A stretch of 64,000 nucleotides of DNA. Source: Propionivibrio sp. (GTDB taxonomy: Bacteria > Pseudomonadota > Gammaproteobacteria > Burkholderiales > Rhodocyclaceae). The stretch is taken from the NCBI GenBank assembly GCA_029975435.1, contig JARKPC010000020.1:1-64000 (forward strand). The letters are read 5' to 3'. This document shows, piece by piece, positions 47,459 through 56,200 of this stretch. The position numbers and the translations under genes were made by a program. The notes below the pieces were generated by a model. It saw only the letters and a list, made by a program, of their open reading frames with translations, was not told the DNA's origin and ran no database searches. Each line of letters opens with the position of its first letter. Position 1 is the stretch's first letter.

Positions 47459-48490
47459 TTATCGGATGCTCGGCAATCCATGCTTAACAAGCAGCCACAG
47501 TTTGTGAGGCCAAGGGCAAAAAACGGATAGCCAGCCAACTAGATTTAATTTTCGCGTTGACTGGATGGCTTTTCGCAGAGCCGCAAGTTGTTGGCGTTCC
47601 CGCCAGAGACTTGTCAGGCAAGCCCAGTAAATGCTCGTAAACAGATGAAAATCACGCTTCAATAGAGCCAGAAAAGCACCTTCGATCAAAAGGGAAGCAA
47701 CATGAAGTGGGAACAGCAGTTGCAATAGAGGTGCGGGGTGGAGTAGTACAATTGCATACGATTTATTGCGTTCGCTCAACGCTCGTCTCCGTCGCGTCGT
47801 GGCTAGGCGCCGATTCCTCACTGCGCCACCCCCCAGAGTCTTGCCGAAATGATGTTTGAATCCAGAGCGCGCTATGGCTAGGACAGAGTAGCCTCGAAGT
47901 CTCGCGATGCAAGCAAGGTACATGTCCTCCGCGACCGTGTGGAAGAAAGTCGGAAAACCGCCAAGTTGCGTCCATAATGCCTTTGGAATCCAAAGGCATG
48001 CGCCCGAGACCATGGCCACGTCGCCTCGGCTCGGATCGAGGTTGGGGATCGGATTCAGGAACGGGTCGCTCAAGCTGCCAATGTCGACAAGATCGCCGGT
48101 TTGCATGTCATATTGAGGAAGGCCAAGAATCGTCGGAGGGCGCGCACACGCTTCTTCAAACAAAGTCTGAAGCGCGTCGGGGAAGAGAGTGGCATCGTTG
48201 TTCAGAAGCAGAATGTATTGGCCGCGCGCCACATCAACCATGCGATTGTTGCTGACACAGAACCCGACGTTTTCCTCACTGGCGATGAGTTTGACGTCGG
48301 GATACCGTTCACGGATTAGCTCGGGCGAACCATCCGTTGAGGCGTCATCATGGACGATGATCTCGATGGGGTAATTAAACCCCTGTGAATATACCGAGTT
48401 GAGGCAGTCTTCAATGATCGTTTTGCCATTGAAATTTGCGATGCATACGGAACAGACAGGTGCCGGTGCCTCCGTGCGATTAGCGCTCAT
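47459..48490 (-). CDS. Glycosyltransferase family 2
   Basis: VCIANFNGKTIIEDCLNSVYSQGFNYPIEIIVHDDASTDGSPELIRERYPDVKLI...YILLLNNDATLF. Confidence 0.92.
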   Translation of the reverse strand: MSANRTEAPAPVCSVCIANFNGKTIIEDCLNSVYSQGFNYPIEIIVHDDASTDGSPELIRERYPDVKLIASEENVGFCVSNNRMVDVARGQYILLLNNDATLFPDALQTLFEEACARPPTILGLPQYDMQTGDLVDIGSLSDPFLNPIPNLDPSRGDVAMVSGACLWIPKALWTQLGGFPTFFHTVAEDMYLACIARLRGYSVLAIARSGFKHHFGKTLGGGAVRNRRLATTRRRRALSERNKSYAIVLLHPAPLLQLLFPLHVASLLIEGAFLALLKRDFHLFTSIYWACLTSLWRERQQLAALRKAIQSTRKLNLVGWLSVFCPWPHKLWLLVKHGLPSIR

Positions 48491-49197
48491 GGTTTTCTGA
48501 CGGCGAGCATGCGGTTGTATCGAAATGGGACGGACGCGACGACATCAAAATCTGTGAAATGCCTCATGATCTCGCTGAGTGACCAGAAGCGAACGTAAAA
48601 CAAGGAACGTTTTCCCTTCTCGGGAACAGGAGCGACCAGAAAGATACCGTTTTGGGCTAGACAGTTCTTTACGTTATCGAACGCCGCCTGCAAACCAGTA
48701 TCGCTCGTGATGTGTTCAATCACGTCGATCATCAAGATCAGGTCAAATTCGCCGCGGAGACCATCGGATGTGATGTCCAACCGGCTGAATTGGAAGCTCG
48801 GATGTCGCCTGCGAAGTTCGGGGAAAAAAACGTCAGTAATGTCTATCCCGACATAGTGCCGTACCCCTTGCTCAGCGAGCAGGTTGGCGTAGAAACCATT
48901 GCCGCATCCGATTTCCAGTATGCGGGCTGTTGGAAAATCAACGCGTCGCTGACGGCATAAGGAAAGAAAAGAACGGCCTGCTTTCTGGTACATGGTGTCG
49001 TTCTCCGCGTCGGAGATTCCTTCGTCACCGACTCCTTTAAGGGAAAGCCCATACCGAGTGAAACGATCTTTCCAGTAGCGTTCGGCATCGTAATTCCCCT
49101 TGACGCGATACTTGAATGGCGCGACGACAAGTTTGTTGAATGCCCTGCACAAGAATGCGAAAGGATCTTTCTTGAACCTCGAGAACATGCCTGTCAT
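48487..49197 (-). CDS. Class I SAM-dependent methyltransferase
   Basis: ARILEIGCGNGFYANLLAEQGVRHYVGIDITDVFF...FDLILMIDVIEHI. Confidence 0.9.
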   Translation of the reverse strand: MTGMFSRFKKDPFAFLCRAFNKLVVAPFKYRVKGNYDAERYWKDRFTRYGLSLKGVGDEGISDAENDTMYQKAGRSFLSLCRQRRVDFPTARILEIGCGNGFYANLLAEQGVRHYVGIDITDVFFPELRRRHPSFQFSRLDITSDGLRGEFDLILMIDVIEHITSDTGLQAAFDNVKNCLAQNGIFLVAPVPEKGKRSLFYVRFWSLSEIMRHFTDFDVVASVPFRYNRMLAVRKP

Positions 49198-50414
49198 AGT
49201 CTCCTCCGCTCAATGCTGTGGAGTAAATCGCGATAGCGGAGCGCTGTCGTCGTCCAGTCGTATCTCGGGGTGACGAAAGATCTTCCCGCTTTGCCCATTT
49301 GGTAGCGCAGAGAGGGATTGGCCAGCAGGGCGATTATCTTCCGGGCGAGTTCCTTTTCGTTGCCCTGCTGAAACAACAGGCCGGTCTGGCCGTCCTGTAT
49401 GATTTCCTGGGCAGCAGGAAGATCCGATGCAATGACCGGGCATTCGCACGCCAGTGCTTCGACGCAGACAAGACCAAATCCCTCTGCTGTCAAAGAAGGG
49501 AAGACAAGCAGTGTGGCCTTACGGTAAAACTCCGGGAGGTCGTCGTGATTAACGGGGCCAAGGAATTCTATTGATTGCTTGATTCCCAACTGCTGGCTCA
49601 ACGCCTCCAGAAATGCCCTCTCGGGCCCACGGCCGATGATCCTAAGCTTGCTGTCGGGATGATGCCTCAGGACATCCGGCATTGCGCGAATGAGCGTTTC
49701 TGCCCCCTTCTGTGCAGAAAGCCTGCCGACAAAAAGAATCTCCGCGCTGTGGCGCTCCGTCTTGTGCGAAGGAAAAAAAGTATTCAGCGTGTCGATGCCC
49801 ATCGAAATGACAGAGGTGTTATCGACTCCAGTTCCCAGTGACCGCAAGCACGAATTCATGGCCGCGCTGACGGTAGCCAACGCATCACTCCGTCTGACTA
49901 CCAGTCGCTTCAGAGCGGTCATCAAGGGGCCTTGCAGGCCATTCAGGTCACTGCCGTGAACTGTGCAAAGCAGTGCGGGGAAACTTCGGAAGAATAGCGT
50001 GCGAGCAGTGGCCGCGGTGAGGCCCTGAGGGATCAGCCAGTGTGCATTGACTATGTCGAACTTGCCACAACACAGCAAACGCAACAGGGCGAACAACTGG
50101 CAGCCAAAAAACATGGGAACGAGTAGGTAACGGAGACGGTTGTCGCGTAGATTGGCCAGGATGCCTCCGCGGTAAGCAAGCGTTTCTCCCCGCTCAAAAC
50201 AGTATCGGAAGCGCACAACAGTCAGGTTGTCCATCATTTCACGGGTCTTCGCGCCCGGGGCGTGAGGGGCCAGCACCCAGACATCGAAATCAGGCGCCAG
50301 CCGTTTGCAGAGTTCGAATACAAAAGGCGGCTCCGTGTCACCTTCCCACCGTGGAAAGGTTGAGGTTAGAACCAGCAGCTTCTTGCGCCCTGATTGACTG
50401 CTAATTTCGATCAC
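49194..50414 (-). CDS. Glycosyltransferase family 4
   Basis: EILFVGRLSAQKGAETLIRAMPDVLRHHPDSKLRIIGRGPERAFLE...PSLTAEGFGLVCVEALACECPVIASDLPAAQEII. Confidence 0.94.
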   Translation of the reverse strand: MIEISSQSGRKKLLVLTSTFPRWEGDTEPPFVFELCKRLAPDFDVWVLAPHAPGAKTREMMDNLTVVRFRYCFERGETLAYRGGILANLRDNRLRYLLVPMFFGCQLFALLRLLCCGKFDIVNAHWLIPQGLTAATARTLFFRSFPALLCTVHGSDLNGLQGPLMTALKRLVVRRSDALATVSAAMNSCLRSLGTGVDNTSVISMGIDTLNTFFPSHKTERHSAEILFVGRLSAQKGAETLIRAMPDVLRHHPDSKLRIIGRGPERAFLEALSQQLGIKQSIEFLGPVNHDDLPEFYRKATLLVFPSLTAEGFGLVCVEALACECPVIASDLPAAQEIIQDGQTGLLFQQGNEKELARKIIALLANPSLRYQMGKAGRSFVTPRYDWTTTALRYRDLLHSIERRRL

Positions 50415-51270
50415 TATCTTTGTAAATCAGCATCGTGATTTGTTCAGAGATCAGGCCGATCAGGAAAATAAACACTGACGAGGTAATAAGCAGCGCACTC
50501 ATGTTGGTGAACCGATGCTGGGTAACAAAGGTGTACGCGTAGTGGCACATCCCCGTCAGGAAGAAGGTCAGGGCGATCGGCATGAATAGCTTTAGCGGCG
50601 AATAGAGAGTACCTATCTTGAAGATAATCAAGAGGAAACGCAGGCCGTCCTGTGTTGGTCTGATATGGCTTTTTCCCGATGTGCGCCGAGGTGTGTGAAT
50701 TGGAACATACGCGACGCTCAAGCCTGCGCGGAAGAAACTCATGGTGATCGTGGTCGGGTAGGAAAAACCGTTGGGCAGCAGGTAGAGGAATTGTCGAAAC
50801 TTGTTGGCGCGAACTACCCTGAAACCGGAAGTGAGATCCTCGATAGTCTGTTTGACAATCCAGCTTGCAAAACGGCTAAAGACATCATTGGCTATTGCTC
50901 GGTGCGGGCCGGCGTGCGAACCTGATTGCCGCGCCCCGACGACCATGTCGTAACCCTCGGAGAACTTTTCGAGCAGTGCCGGAATATCGCCCGGCTGATG
51001 CTGGCCGTCCGCGTCCATGAAAATAATGACATCGCCTTTCGCCGCTCTCGCGCCGGTCTTGATCGCAGCGCCGTTGCCTTTAGGGTATTGATGCCGGATA
51101 CATCTAATTTTTTGTGATGCGCAAACTGCGGCCGTGTCGTCAATCGAACCGTCATCAACAACAAGAATTTCGCAACCAAGGTTAAGCTCGGCTAGGCGGG
51201 GCAGTATGCGACTCAAGCCGCTGGCTTCGTTTCTGGCAGGAATGACGATAGAGAGTGTGTCAGCGAGCAT
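50401..51270 (-). CDS. GT2 polyprenyl-phosphate glycosyltransferase (Dpm1-like) with C-terminal TM segments
   Basis: LSIVIPARNEASGLSRILPRLAELNLGCEILVVDDGSIDDTAAVC...IIFMDADGQHQPGDIPALLEK; two hydrophobic C-terminal helices. Confidence 0.88.
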   Translation of the reverse strand: MLADTLSIVIPARNEASGLSRILPRLAELNLGCEILVVDDGSIDDTAAVCASQKIRCIRHQYPKGNGAAIKTGARAAKGDVIIFMDADGQHQPGDIPALLEKFSEGYDMVVGARQSGSHAGPHRAIANDVFSRFASWIVKQTIEDLTSGFRVVRANKFRQFLYLLPNGFSYPTTITMSFFRAGLSVAYVPIHTPRRTSGKSHIRPTQDGLRFLLIIFKIGTLYSPLKLFMPIALTFFLTGMCHYAYTFVTQHRFTNMSALLITSSVFIFLIGLISEQITMLIYKDSDRN

Positions 51271-51291
51271 TGGGTGCCGATGAAAGTTCTG

Positions 51292-53199
51292 TTAGTGTTC
51301 CGTAACGCCAAATGTGAAAAGCAGTTCTTTGCGGGTTTTTCGTTCTTCGCTGGATAGCTTCGCATTTCGCAATGCAATCAGCAACCGTTTTGCTTCTTCG
51401 CGCTCTTCAGACAGTAACAGCAGTTGCGCCCATTTCAGTTGATTGCTGGGATTGCCTGGCACCAGCTTCAAAGATTTTGCCAAGCTCTCGCGGGCTGCTT
51501 GGAGATCCTTTTCATGGAGCCAGAGGTAATCGGCATGCCAGGAGCGCATTGTCGCTTGTGCGTTAAGTGACGTTGTCGGGTTTGAGAAAGCGGCCGTGAA
51601 CAAGCTGTCGACGTCAAGCCTGTCGAGACACAGCGTGTTTCCCAAAGACAATTCTTTTGCTGCATACAAAACGGTTTGGTCTCCCGGGGCGAAAGGCGTA
51701 TTCGATAGTCGCCTGCCAAGTTCTTCAACCCATAACTCTTCTATCGCGAGATTCGCTTTGCAGTTCAAATTAATCAGAGCCAGGAGTGGTATCTTGGCGT
51801 TTGAATCGAGTTCGTATGCGAGTTCAAAGTGTGCCCTGGCGAATGCATAAGTCGGAGATGATGAAGACGATGCTTCCGGAAGGTTTGAGAGAGCACGGCC
51901 GGCGTCGAATTGCGTCCGAGACGACTTTCTGTGGTGTTGGGCTTCAATTTGAGTCCGTCTCACTTCCTCGCCAAACTGATCGGCGCGTAAGGCGGTAACG
52001 AAAGTGATGTAGCTGATAATCGCCAGCACACAGGTGATACCCAGGGTTTTTCTGCTGCCATGTTTTTCTATCAAACGAGAAAGAAACCAAGCAAGAGGAA
52101 ACAATGGCCCCAGCAGCGGCAGGTAGTTGCGATGCTCGTGCGCGATTTCCAAGGGAAGTACAGTCGATTCCATTGAATGGCCGACAAGAAACCAGGTTAT
52201 CCCCAGAGACACGAGCGGCGCCTGTCGGCGCGTTTTCCAGGCTACAACGGCAAGGCCGAACAGTCCAGCAAGGGAGGAAAGCGTTGTCCAGGGTGTGAGT
52301 AGTCCCGTCGATAGCGAAATGTCGTCATGAAACAGGCCGAAATTCTCTAGTTGCGGAAGGAAGATGAGTCCCAGATAAAACCAGAGGATTCGTCCTTCTG
52401 TCATGAGGCGCTCGCCAAGGCTGAATTCGCGGAGGTTGTACCCTGCGGCCCAGAGCCATTGACCGTTTGGCGAGAGCATGTAGGCAACAATGGCGACTGT
52501 GCCTAGCGCGGTCAGTGCCGAGAAACCCCGCGAAAAAGTATCCAACTGCCCTTCTTTCGCGCGACGAATAATCAGTTCCCACGCCAAGGCGAATGCCGGG
52601 AACAGCAGCCCACTTTCCTTGCTAAGAACCGATAGCGGCCAGAAGACAAACCAGGCCAAAAGCAGCCAGGCCGAATTATGTTTGTCTCGCCCGTGAATAT
52701 GCAGAAGCAAAGCCGCTAACAGGAATAATGCCGACAGGCTGGTCATCCGCTGTACAACGTGGAGAACCGGGAGAAGTTGAATGGGGTGCAGCAACCAAGC
52801 CGCTGTCAGTGCGACGCTGGCGATGTATGGCTGTTCAGGATTCTGTTTGAGGTATTGCGAAGAAAAGAGCTTGAGTGCGAGAACGAAAACTAGGCAGCCG
52901 CAAAGAAGGTGAATAGCGAGATTAGTTGCCTTGAAAGCAAGTGGGGACAATCCGCTGAAAAAATAGTTGAGCGCAAAGCTGAACTGGGCAATGGGACGGC
53001 CCAGCGGACCAGAACGGCCACTCAATAGGGCAGTGCTAACCGACTCGAATGAAAGACTATCCAGGTGGATAGCTTCCGCGGTAAGTATGTTTGGAATGTC
53101 ATCAAAGAAGAAGTTGCCGTGGAGACCGGGTAAGTAAATTCCAACAACCAAACCGCCTACGAGCAGCGCCACCAAAGAGTTTGTCAGAATATTCTTCAA
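51292..53199 (-). CDS. Multi-pass GT-C-like (TMTC/PMT-type) membrane protein with C-terminal TPR-like tail
   Basis: GIYLPGLHGNFFFDDIPNIL, GRPIAQFSFALNYFFSGLSPLAFKATNLAIHL, LLHPIQLLPVLHVVQRMTSLSALF; TTG start at 53199 or 53211. Confidence 0.75.
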   Translation of the reverse strand: MKNILTNSLVALLVGGLVVGIYLPGLHGNFFFDDIPNILTAEAIHLDSLSFESVSTALLSGRSGPLGRPIAQFSFALNYFFSGLSPLAFKATNLAIHLLCGCLVFVLALKLFSSQYLKQNPEQPYIASVALTAAWLLHPIQLLPVLHVVQRMTSLSALFLLAALLLHIHGRDKHNSAWLLLAWFVFWPLSVLSKESGLLFPAFALAWELIIRRAKEGQLDTFSRGFSALTALGTVAIVAYMLSPNGQWLWAAGYNLREFSLGERLMTEGRILWFYLGLIFLPQLENFGLFHDDISLSTGLLTPWTTLSSLAGLFGLAVVAWKTRRQAPLVSLGITWFLVGHSMESTVLPLEIAHEHRNYLPLLGPLFPLAWFLSRLIEKHGSRKTLGITCVLAIISYITFVTALRADQFGEEVRRTQIEAQHHRKSSRTQFDAGRALSNLPEASSSSSPTYAFARAHFELAYELDSNAKIPLLALINLNCKANLAIEELWVEELGRRLSNTPFAPGDQTVLYAAKELSLGNTLCLDRLDVDSLFTAAFSNPTTSLNAQATMRSWHADYLWLHEKDLQAARESLAKSLKLVPGNPSNQLKWAQLLLLSEEREEAKRLLIALRNAKLSSEERKTRKELLFTFGVTEH

Positions 53200-53215
53200 T
53201 AGATGCCCCAAAGAA

Positions 53216-53245
53216 AAAGCCCCTTGGGCTGGACCAAGGGGCTTT
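53216..53245 (-). terminator. Terminator of pilA
   Basis: Perfect 12-bp arms AAAGCCCCTTGG / CCAAGGGGCTTT, loop 6 nt, T-rich on the minus strand (TTTTTCTTTGG). Confidence 0.85.
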
Positions 53246-53260
53246 GTTTGTAAGACTGGT

Positions 53261-53719
53261 TTAGAAGTCTTTGCAAGAGCCCGGCAGATATTTGGTATTG
53301 ATCGTGCCTTTTCCGCAAGTCCAGTTCAGACGGCCGGTGGGCGCGGCCGCACCGCCCGGATCCGTGGCACGAAGGATAAGAGTTGTGCCTGCAGCTGCAC
53401 CGAGACCTGTATCAGCGCTTAAAGTAACAAGCACATCACCTTGAGCGTCATTGGTGTAAGTCCAGCCTACGCTCGCAACATACCTTGATGTTTGAGTCTG
53501 GATGCCCATTGAATCAATACTTGGCAACATTTTTCCCGCATTTGTGTAGGTCTCGGTAACAGCTGTTCGCCCTGCAGACGCTGCCAATAGCCCTTCGGAT
53601 ACCTTGGCGCGAATTGTGTAATCCTGATATGCCGGCAAAGCTACTGCCGCCAAGATACCGATAATCGCCACGACGATCATCAGTTCGATCAGGGTGAAAC
53701 CTTGTTGAACGCGTTTCAT
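53261..53719 (-). CDS. pilA: Type IV major pilin
   Basis: [44 protein letters not shown] (type III signal, Glu5); two C-terminal Cys (WTCGKG...GSCKDF). Confidence 0.95.
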   Translation of the reverse strand: MKRVQQGFTLIELMIVVAIIGILAAVALPAYQDYTIRAKVSEGLLAASAGRTAVTETYTNAGKMLPSIDSMGIQTQTSRYVASVGWTYTNDAQGDVLVTLSADTGLGAAAGTTLILRATDPGGAAAPTGRLNWTCGKGTINTKYLPGSCKDF

Positions 53720-53786
53720 AAGTTTCTCCTTCAGTGACAATGTTTGATGAATCATTCAAACACTCGATGTGTTCGGTTTTCCTTGA

Positions 53787-53802
53787 AGCAACATGCGTGC
53801 CA
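53787..53802 (-). promoter_or_regulatory. Sigma-54 (-24/-12) promoter of pilA
   Basis: Minus strand TGGCACG-CATG-TTGCT matches TGGCACG-N4-TTGCW exactly, 68 bp before the pilA ATG. Confidence 0.85.
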
Positions 53803-53916
53803 TGTTCAGATTGAAGGTGTTTTGCGGTTTTATGGGCGTGGAATGGTGAAAAGTCACCGTTGCCGTTGCCGTTTTTTGTCACGTCGGGTCGAGAATCGTC
53901 GGTTTTTAACGTTGAG

Positions 53917-54381
53917 TCAGACCATCTCCGCCGCCACCACAGCCCGCAACACCGTCTGAGTCTCGTTAAGCCGCGTCTTGTTGCTGAACCACCACACCGA
54001 GCCTTTCTTGATCGACCAGTAGGCTTCACTCCCCGAAAGAAGCAAGGCGGCGGTTCGACCTAGCGTGGGTTGATGGCCGACGACGAGGACGGGATGATGT
54101 TTCGCGTCGCCGCCTTCGGGCCAGTCGATGGCGGCCAGCAGGTCGTTGACGCTGTTGCCCGGGGCGAGGCGCGGGTCTGTTTCGAAGGACAGGTCGAGTG
54201 CCTGTACGGTTTGCTGGCATCGTCTGGCCGGGCTGGCCACGATGCGCAAATTTTCAGGCGCGTGTGTCTTGAGCCAGGCGGCCATTTGCTGTGCCTGTTT
54301 TTCGCCGCGCGGGGTGAGCTTGCGCTTGATGTCGGGAATGCCGTCTTCGGCTTCGGCGTGGCGCCAGAGCAAGAGGTCCAT
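53917..54381 (-). CDS. sixA: Phosphohistidine phosphatase SixA
   Basis: MDLLLWRHAEAEDGIPD (RHG-type), RIVASPARRCQQTVQAL, VLVVGHQPTLGRTAALLL. Confidence 0.93.
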   Translation of the reverse strand: MDLLLWRHAEAEDGIPDIKRKLTPRGEKQAQQMAAWLKTHAPENLRIVASPARRCQQTVQALDLSFETDPRLAPGNSVNDLLAAIDWPEGGDAKHHPVLVVGHQPTLGRTAALLLSGSEAYWSIKKGSVWWFSNKTRLNETQTVLRAVVAAEMV

Positions 54382-54467
54382 GAGTTGTCCTTTCCGGGAA
54401 CCGGCTTTCGCCGGGTGACGCGTTCAAACATTTTCTTGCCGGAGTTGGAGCCGGTGGTTTCCTGGAC

Positions 54468-54854
54468 CTATGCCGTCAGCACAGGCCCCGGATATTGGGC
54501 AATCGTCGCATCGTCCGTCAGCAAGTATGTGCCTTCAACGGTCGCTTGTGCGACCAGTAGTCTGTCGAATGGATCCTTGTGGATTGGCGGGAGGGCATCG
54601 ATGGCGACGGCGTGCTCGCTGAGGATGGGCAACTCGACGTAGCCGTTGTCGAGGAGGCTGCGGCGCAGCAAACGTGTATCGACCTGGAAATCGTCGCGCT
54701 TCAGGCCATTCTTGATAGCGATCTCCCATAAGCTGGCGACGCTGAACAGTAATTCGTTTTTCGGATCGGTTATCAGTTCGTAAGCGCGTAGAGGCATGCG
54801 GTCGGAACCTGCCGCTGCCCAGAGTAGAAGGTGGGTGTCCAGCAGAAGTCTCAT
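54468..54854 (-). CDS. PIN-domain toxin (VapC-like)
   Basis: MRLLLDTHLLLWAA...SVASLWEIAIKNGL...DPFDRLLVAQATVEGTYLLTDD. Confidence 0.92.
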   Translation of the reverse strand: MRLLLDTHLLLWAAAGSDRMPLRAYELITDPKNELLFSVASLWEIAIKNGLKRDDFQVDTRLLRRSLLDNGYVELPILSEHAVAIDALPPIHKDPFDRLLVAQATVEGTYLLTDDATIAQYPGPVLTA

Positions 54855-55096
54855 TTTTCGTTCTCAAAGAGGCTTTGTATCTCGGCGGCGCCCATCGTGT
54901 TGAAATCGTCGGGAACCCGGATTTGTCCGGCCATGAATCCGATACGCCTTCTTTGTGCGGCATCAGGTGCGTCGATGGCCATGACTTTGACCAAGGGCTT
55001 CCCCGCCTTGGCGATTACGAAGGACTCGCCTTTTGCAGCCTGTTCGACCAGTCGGGAAAGCTGTGTTTTGGCTTCGTGAATGTTGTAAGTATGCAT
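54851..55096 (-). CDS. Phd/YefM family antitoxin
   Basis: MHTYNIHEAKTQLSRLVEQAAKGESFVIAKAGKPLVKVMAI; 4-bp overlap with the toxin gene. Confidence 0.93.
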   Translation of the reverse strand: MHTYNIHEAKTQLSRLVEQAAKGESFVIAKAGKPLVKVMAIDAPDAAQRRRIGFMAGQIRVPDDFNTMGAAEIQSLFENEK

Positions 55097-55333
55097 TGCC
55101 TTGTCCTTGGTTGAATTTAATGGACTAAGTTTATGTTGGGCCCAGAATCAAGGCAAGAGGTCTAAAGCAGATGGCTAAAACGGTGGTCACAAAGAGGCAG
55201 GGGTTACGCAAAGAACTTCCGGTTGGCAGTCTTTCACGGCTTCTCGGCTCAGCTGACAAAAACCGTATCCGGCTGGCCGTGCGCTTCCCAATCGGGGTTC
55301 GGTGCACGCGATTCGGGAGCTCCAGGCGCTAAC

Positions 55334-55360
55334 TGGATTCCGGCTTTTGCCGGGATGACG
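55334..55360 (+). repeat. REP-like 27-nt palindromic element, copy 2
   Basis: TGGATTCCGGCTTTTGCCGGGATGACG. Confidence 0.5.
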
Positions 55361-55386
55361 GTTCTCCAGTAGTTTTGTCCGCGGAG

Positions 55387-56076
55387 TTACAGATCGTAGC
55401 CGCGCAGCTTTTCCACGTCCGGAATGGTGATCCTGCGGCCTTCGACGACGATCAGCCCGGCTTCGGAAAGCTCGTGCAGGATGCGCGAAAAATGTTCCTG
55501 GGTGAGGTTGAGGCGCGAGGCGATGGTGCCCTTGCTGGTCGGCAGGGTCACGGTCAGCGAGCGGGTGTCCTGCTCCGGGTTGTCGCGCAGCAAGTAGCCG
55601 ATGATGCGTTGGCGGCCGGAATGCAGCGAATAGGATTCGACGTCGGTGATCAGGTGATGCAGGCGGACGGAAAGCGAGGCGATCATCTTGCGGCTGAAGA
55701 GAGGGTCACGTTCCAGTTCGTCGAGCATGACCTGCTTGGGAATGTGCAGCAGCCGGGTGTCGGCGAGGGCCTGGGCGAACACTGGGTAGGGCTTGTCCAT
55801 GAACATCACGGCTTCGCCGAAGGTTTGCCCCGGCCCGAGGATGTCGATGACCTTTTCCGTCCCCTGCGATGAGGTGAATCCCAACTTGATCTGACCGTGA
55901 GCCACCAGGTGGAAGCCAGTCGGCAGATCGCCCTTGTGAAACAGGATGTCGCCCTTGCCGGCGTTGATCTCGCGGGTGCCGCGTGCGATCCGGGCGATTT
56001 CCTCGGGACTCAGGCTGCTGAAGAGAGGCACTCTGGAGAGCAGTGCGTCGATGCTGGTTCCCGGGATTGATGGCAT
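55387..56076 (-). CDS. Crp/Fnr family transcriptional regulator
   Basis: cNMP-binding-like fold (GDILFHKGDLPTGFHLVAHGQIKLGF) and HTH (SKGTIASRLNLTQEHFSRILHELSEAGLI). Confidence 0.92.
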   Translation of the reverse strand: MPSIPGTSIDALLSRVPLFSSLSPEEIARIARGTREINAGKGDILFHKGDLPTGFHLVAHGQIKLGFTSSQGTEKVIDILGPGQTFGEAVMFMDKPYPVFAQALADTRLLHIPKQVMLDELERDPLFSRKMIASLSVRLHHLITDVESYSLHSGRQRIIGYLLRDNPEQDTRSLTVTLPTSKGTIASRLNLTQEHFSRILHELSEAGLIVVEGRRITIPDVEKLRGYDL

Positions 56077-56152
56077 GGGCGGGGTTGGCGGAAATCTACG
56101 ATGAGGCAGGATCGTCGCACGTGTTGCCGGACCGGGCAAGACCGAAAAAGAA

Positions 56153-56179
56153 AAAGCGCGCCGGGATGCGGCGCGCTTT
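56153..56179 (-). terminator. Terminator of the GntP-family gene
   Basis: AAAGCGCGCC..GGCGCGCTTT followed on the minus strand by TTCTTTTTC. Confidence 0.75.
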
Positions 56180-56200
56180 GGGTGTCAGGCGGGATGCATT

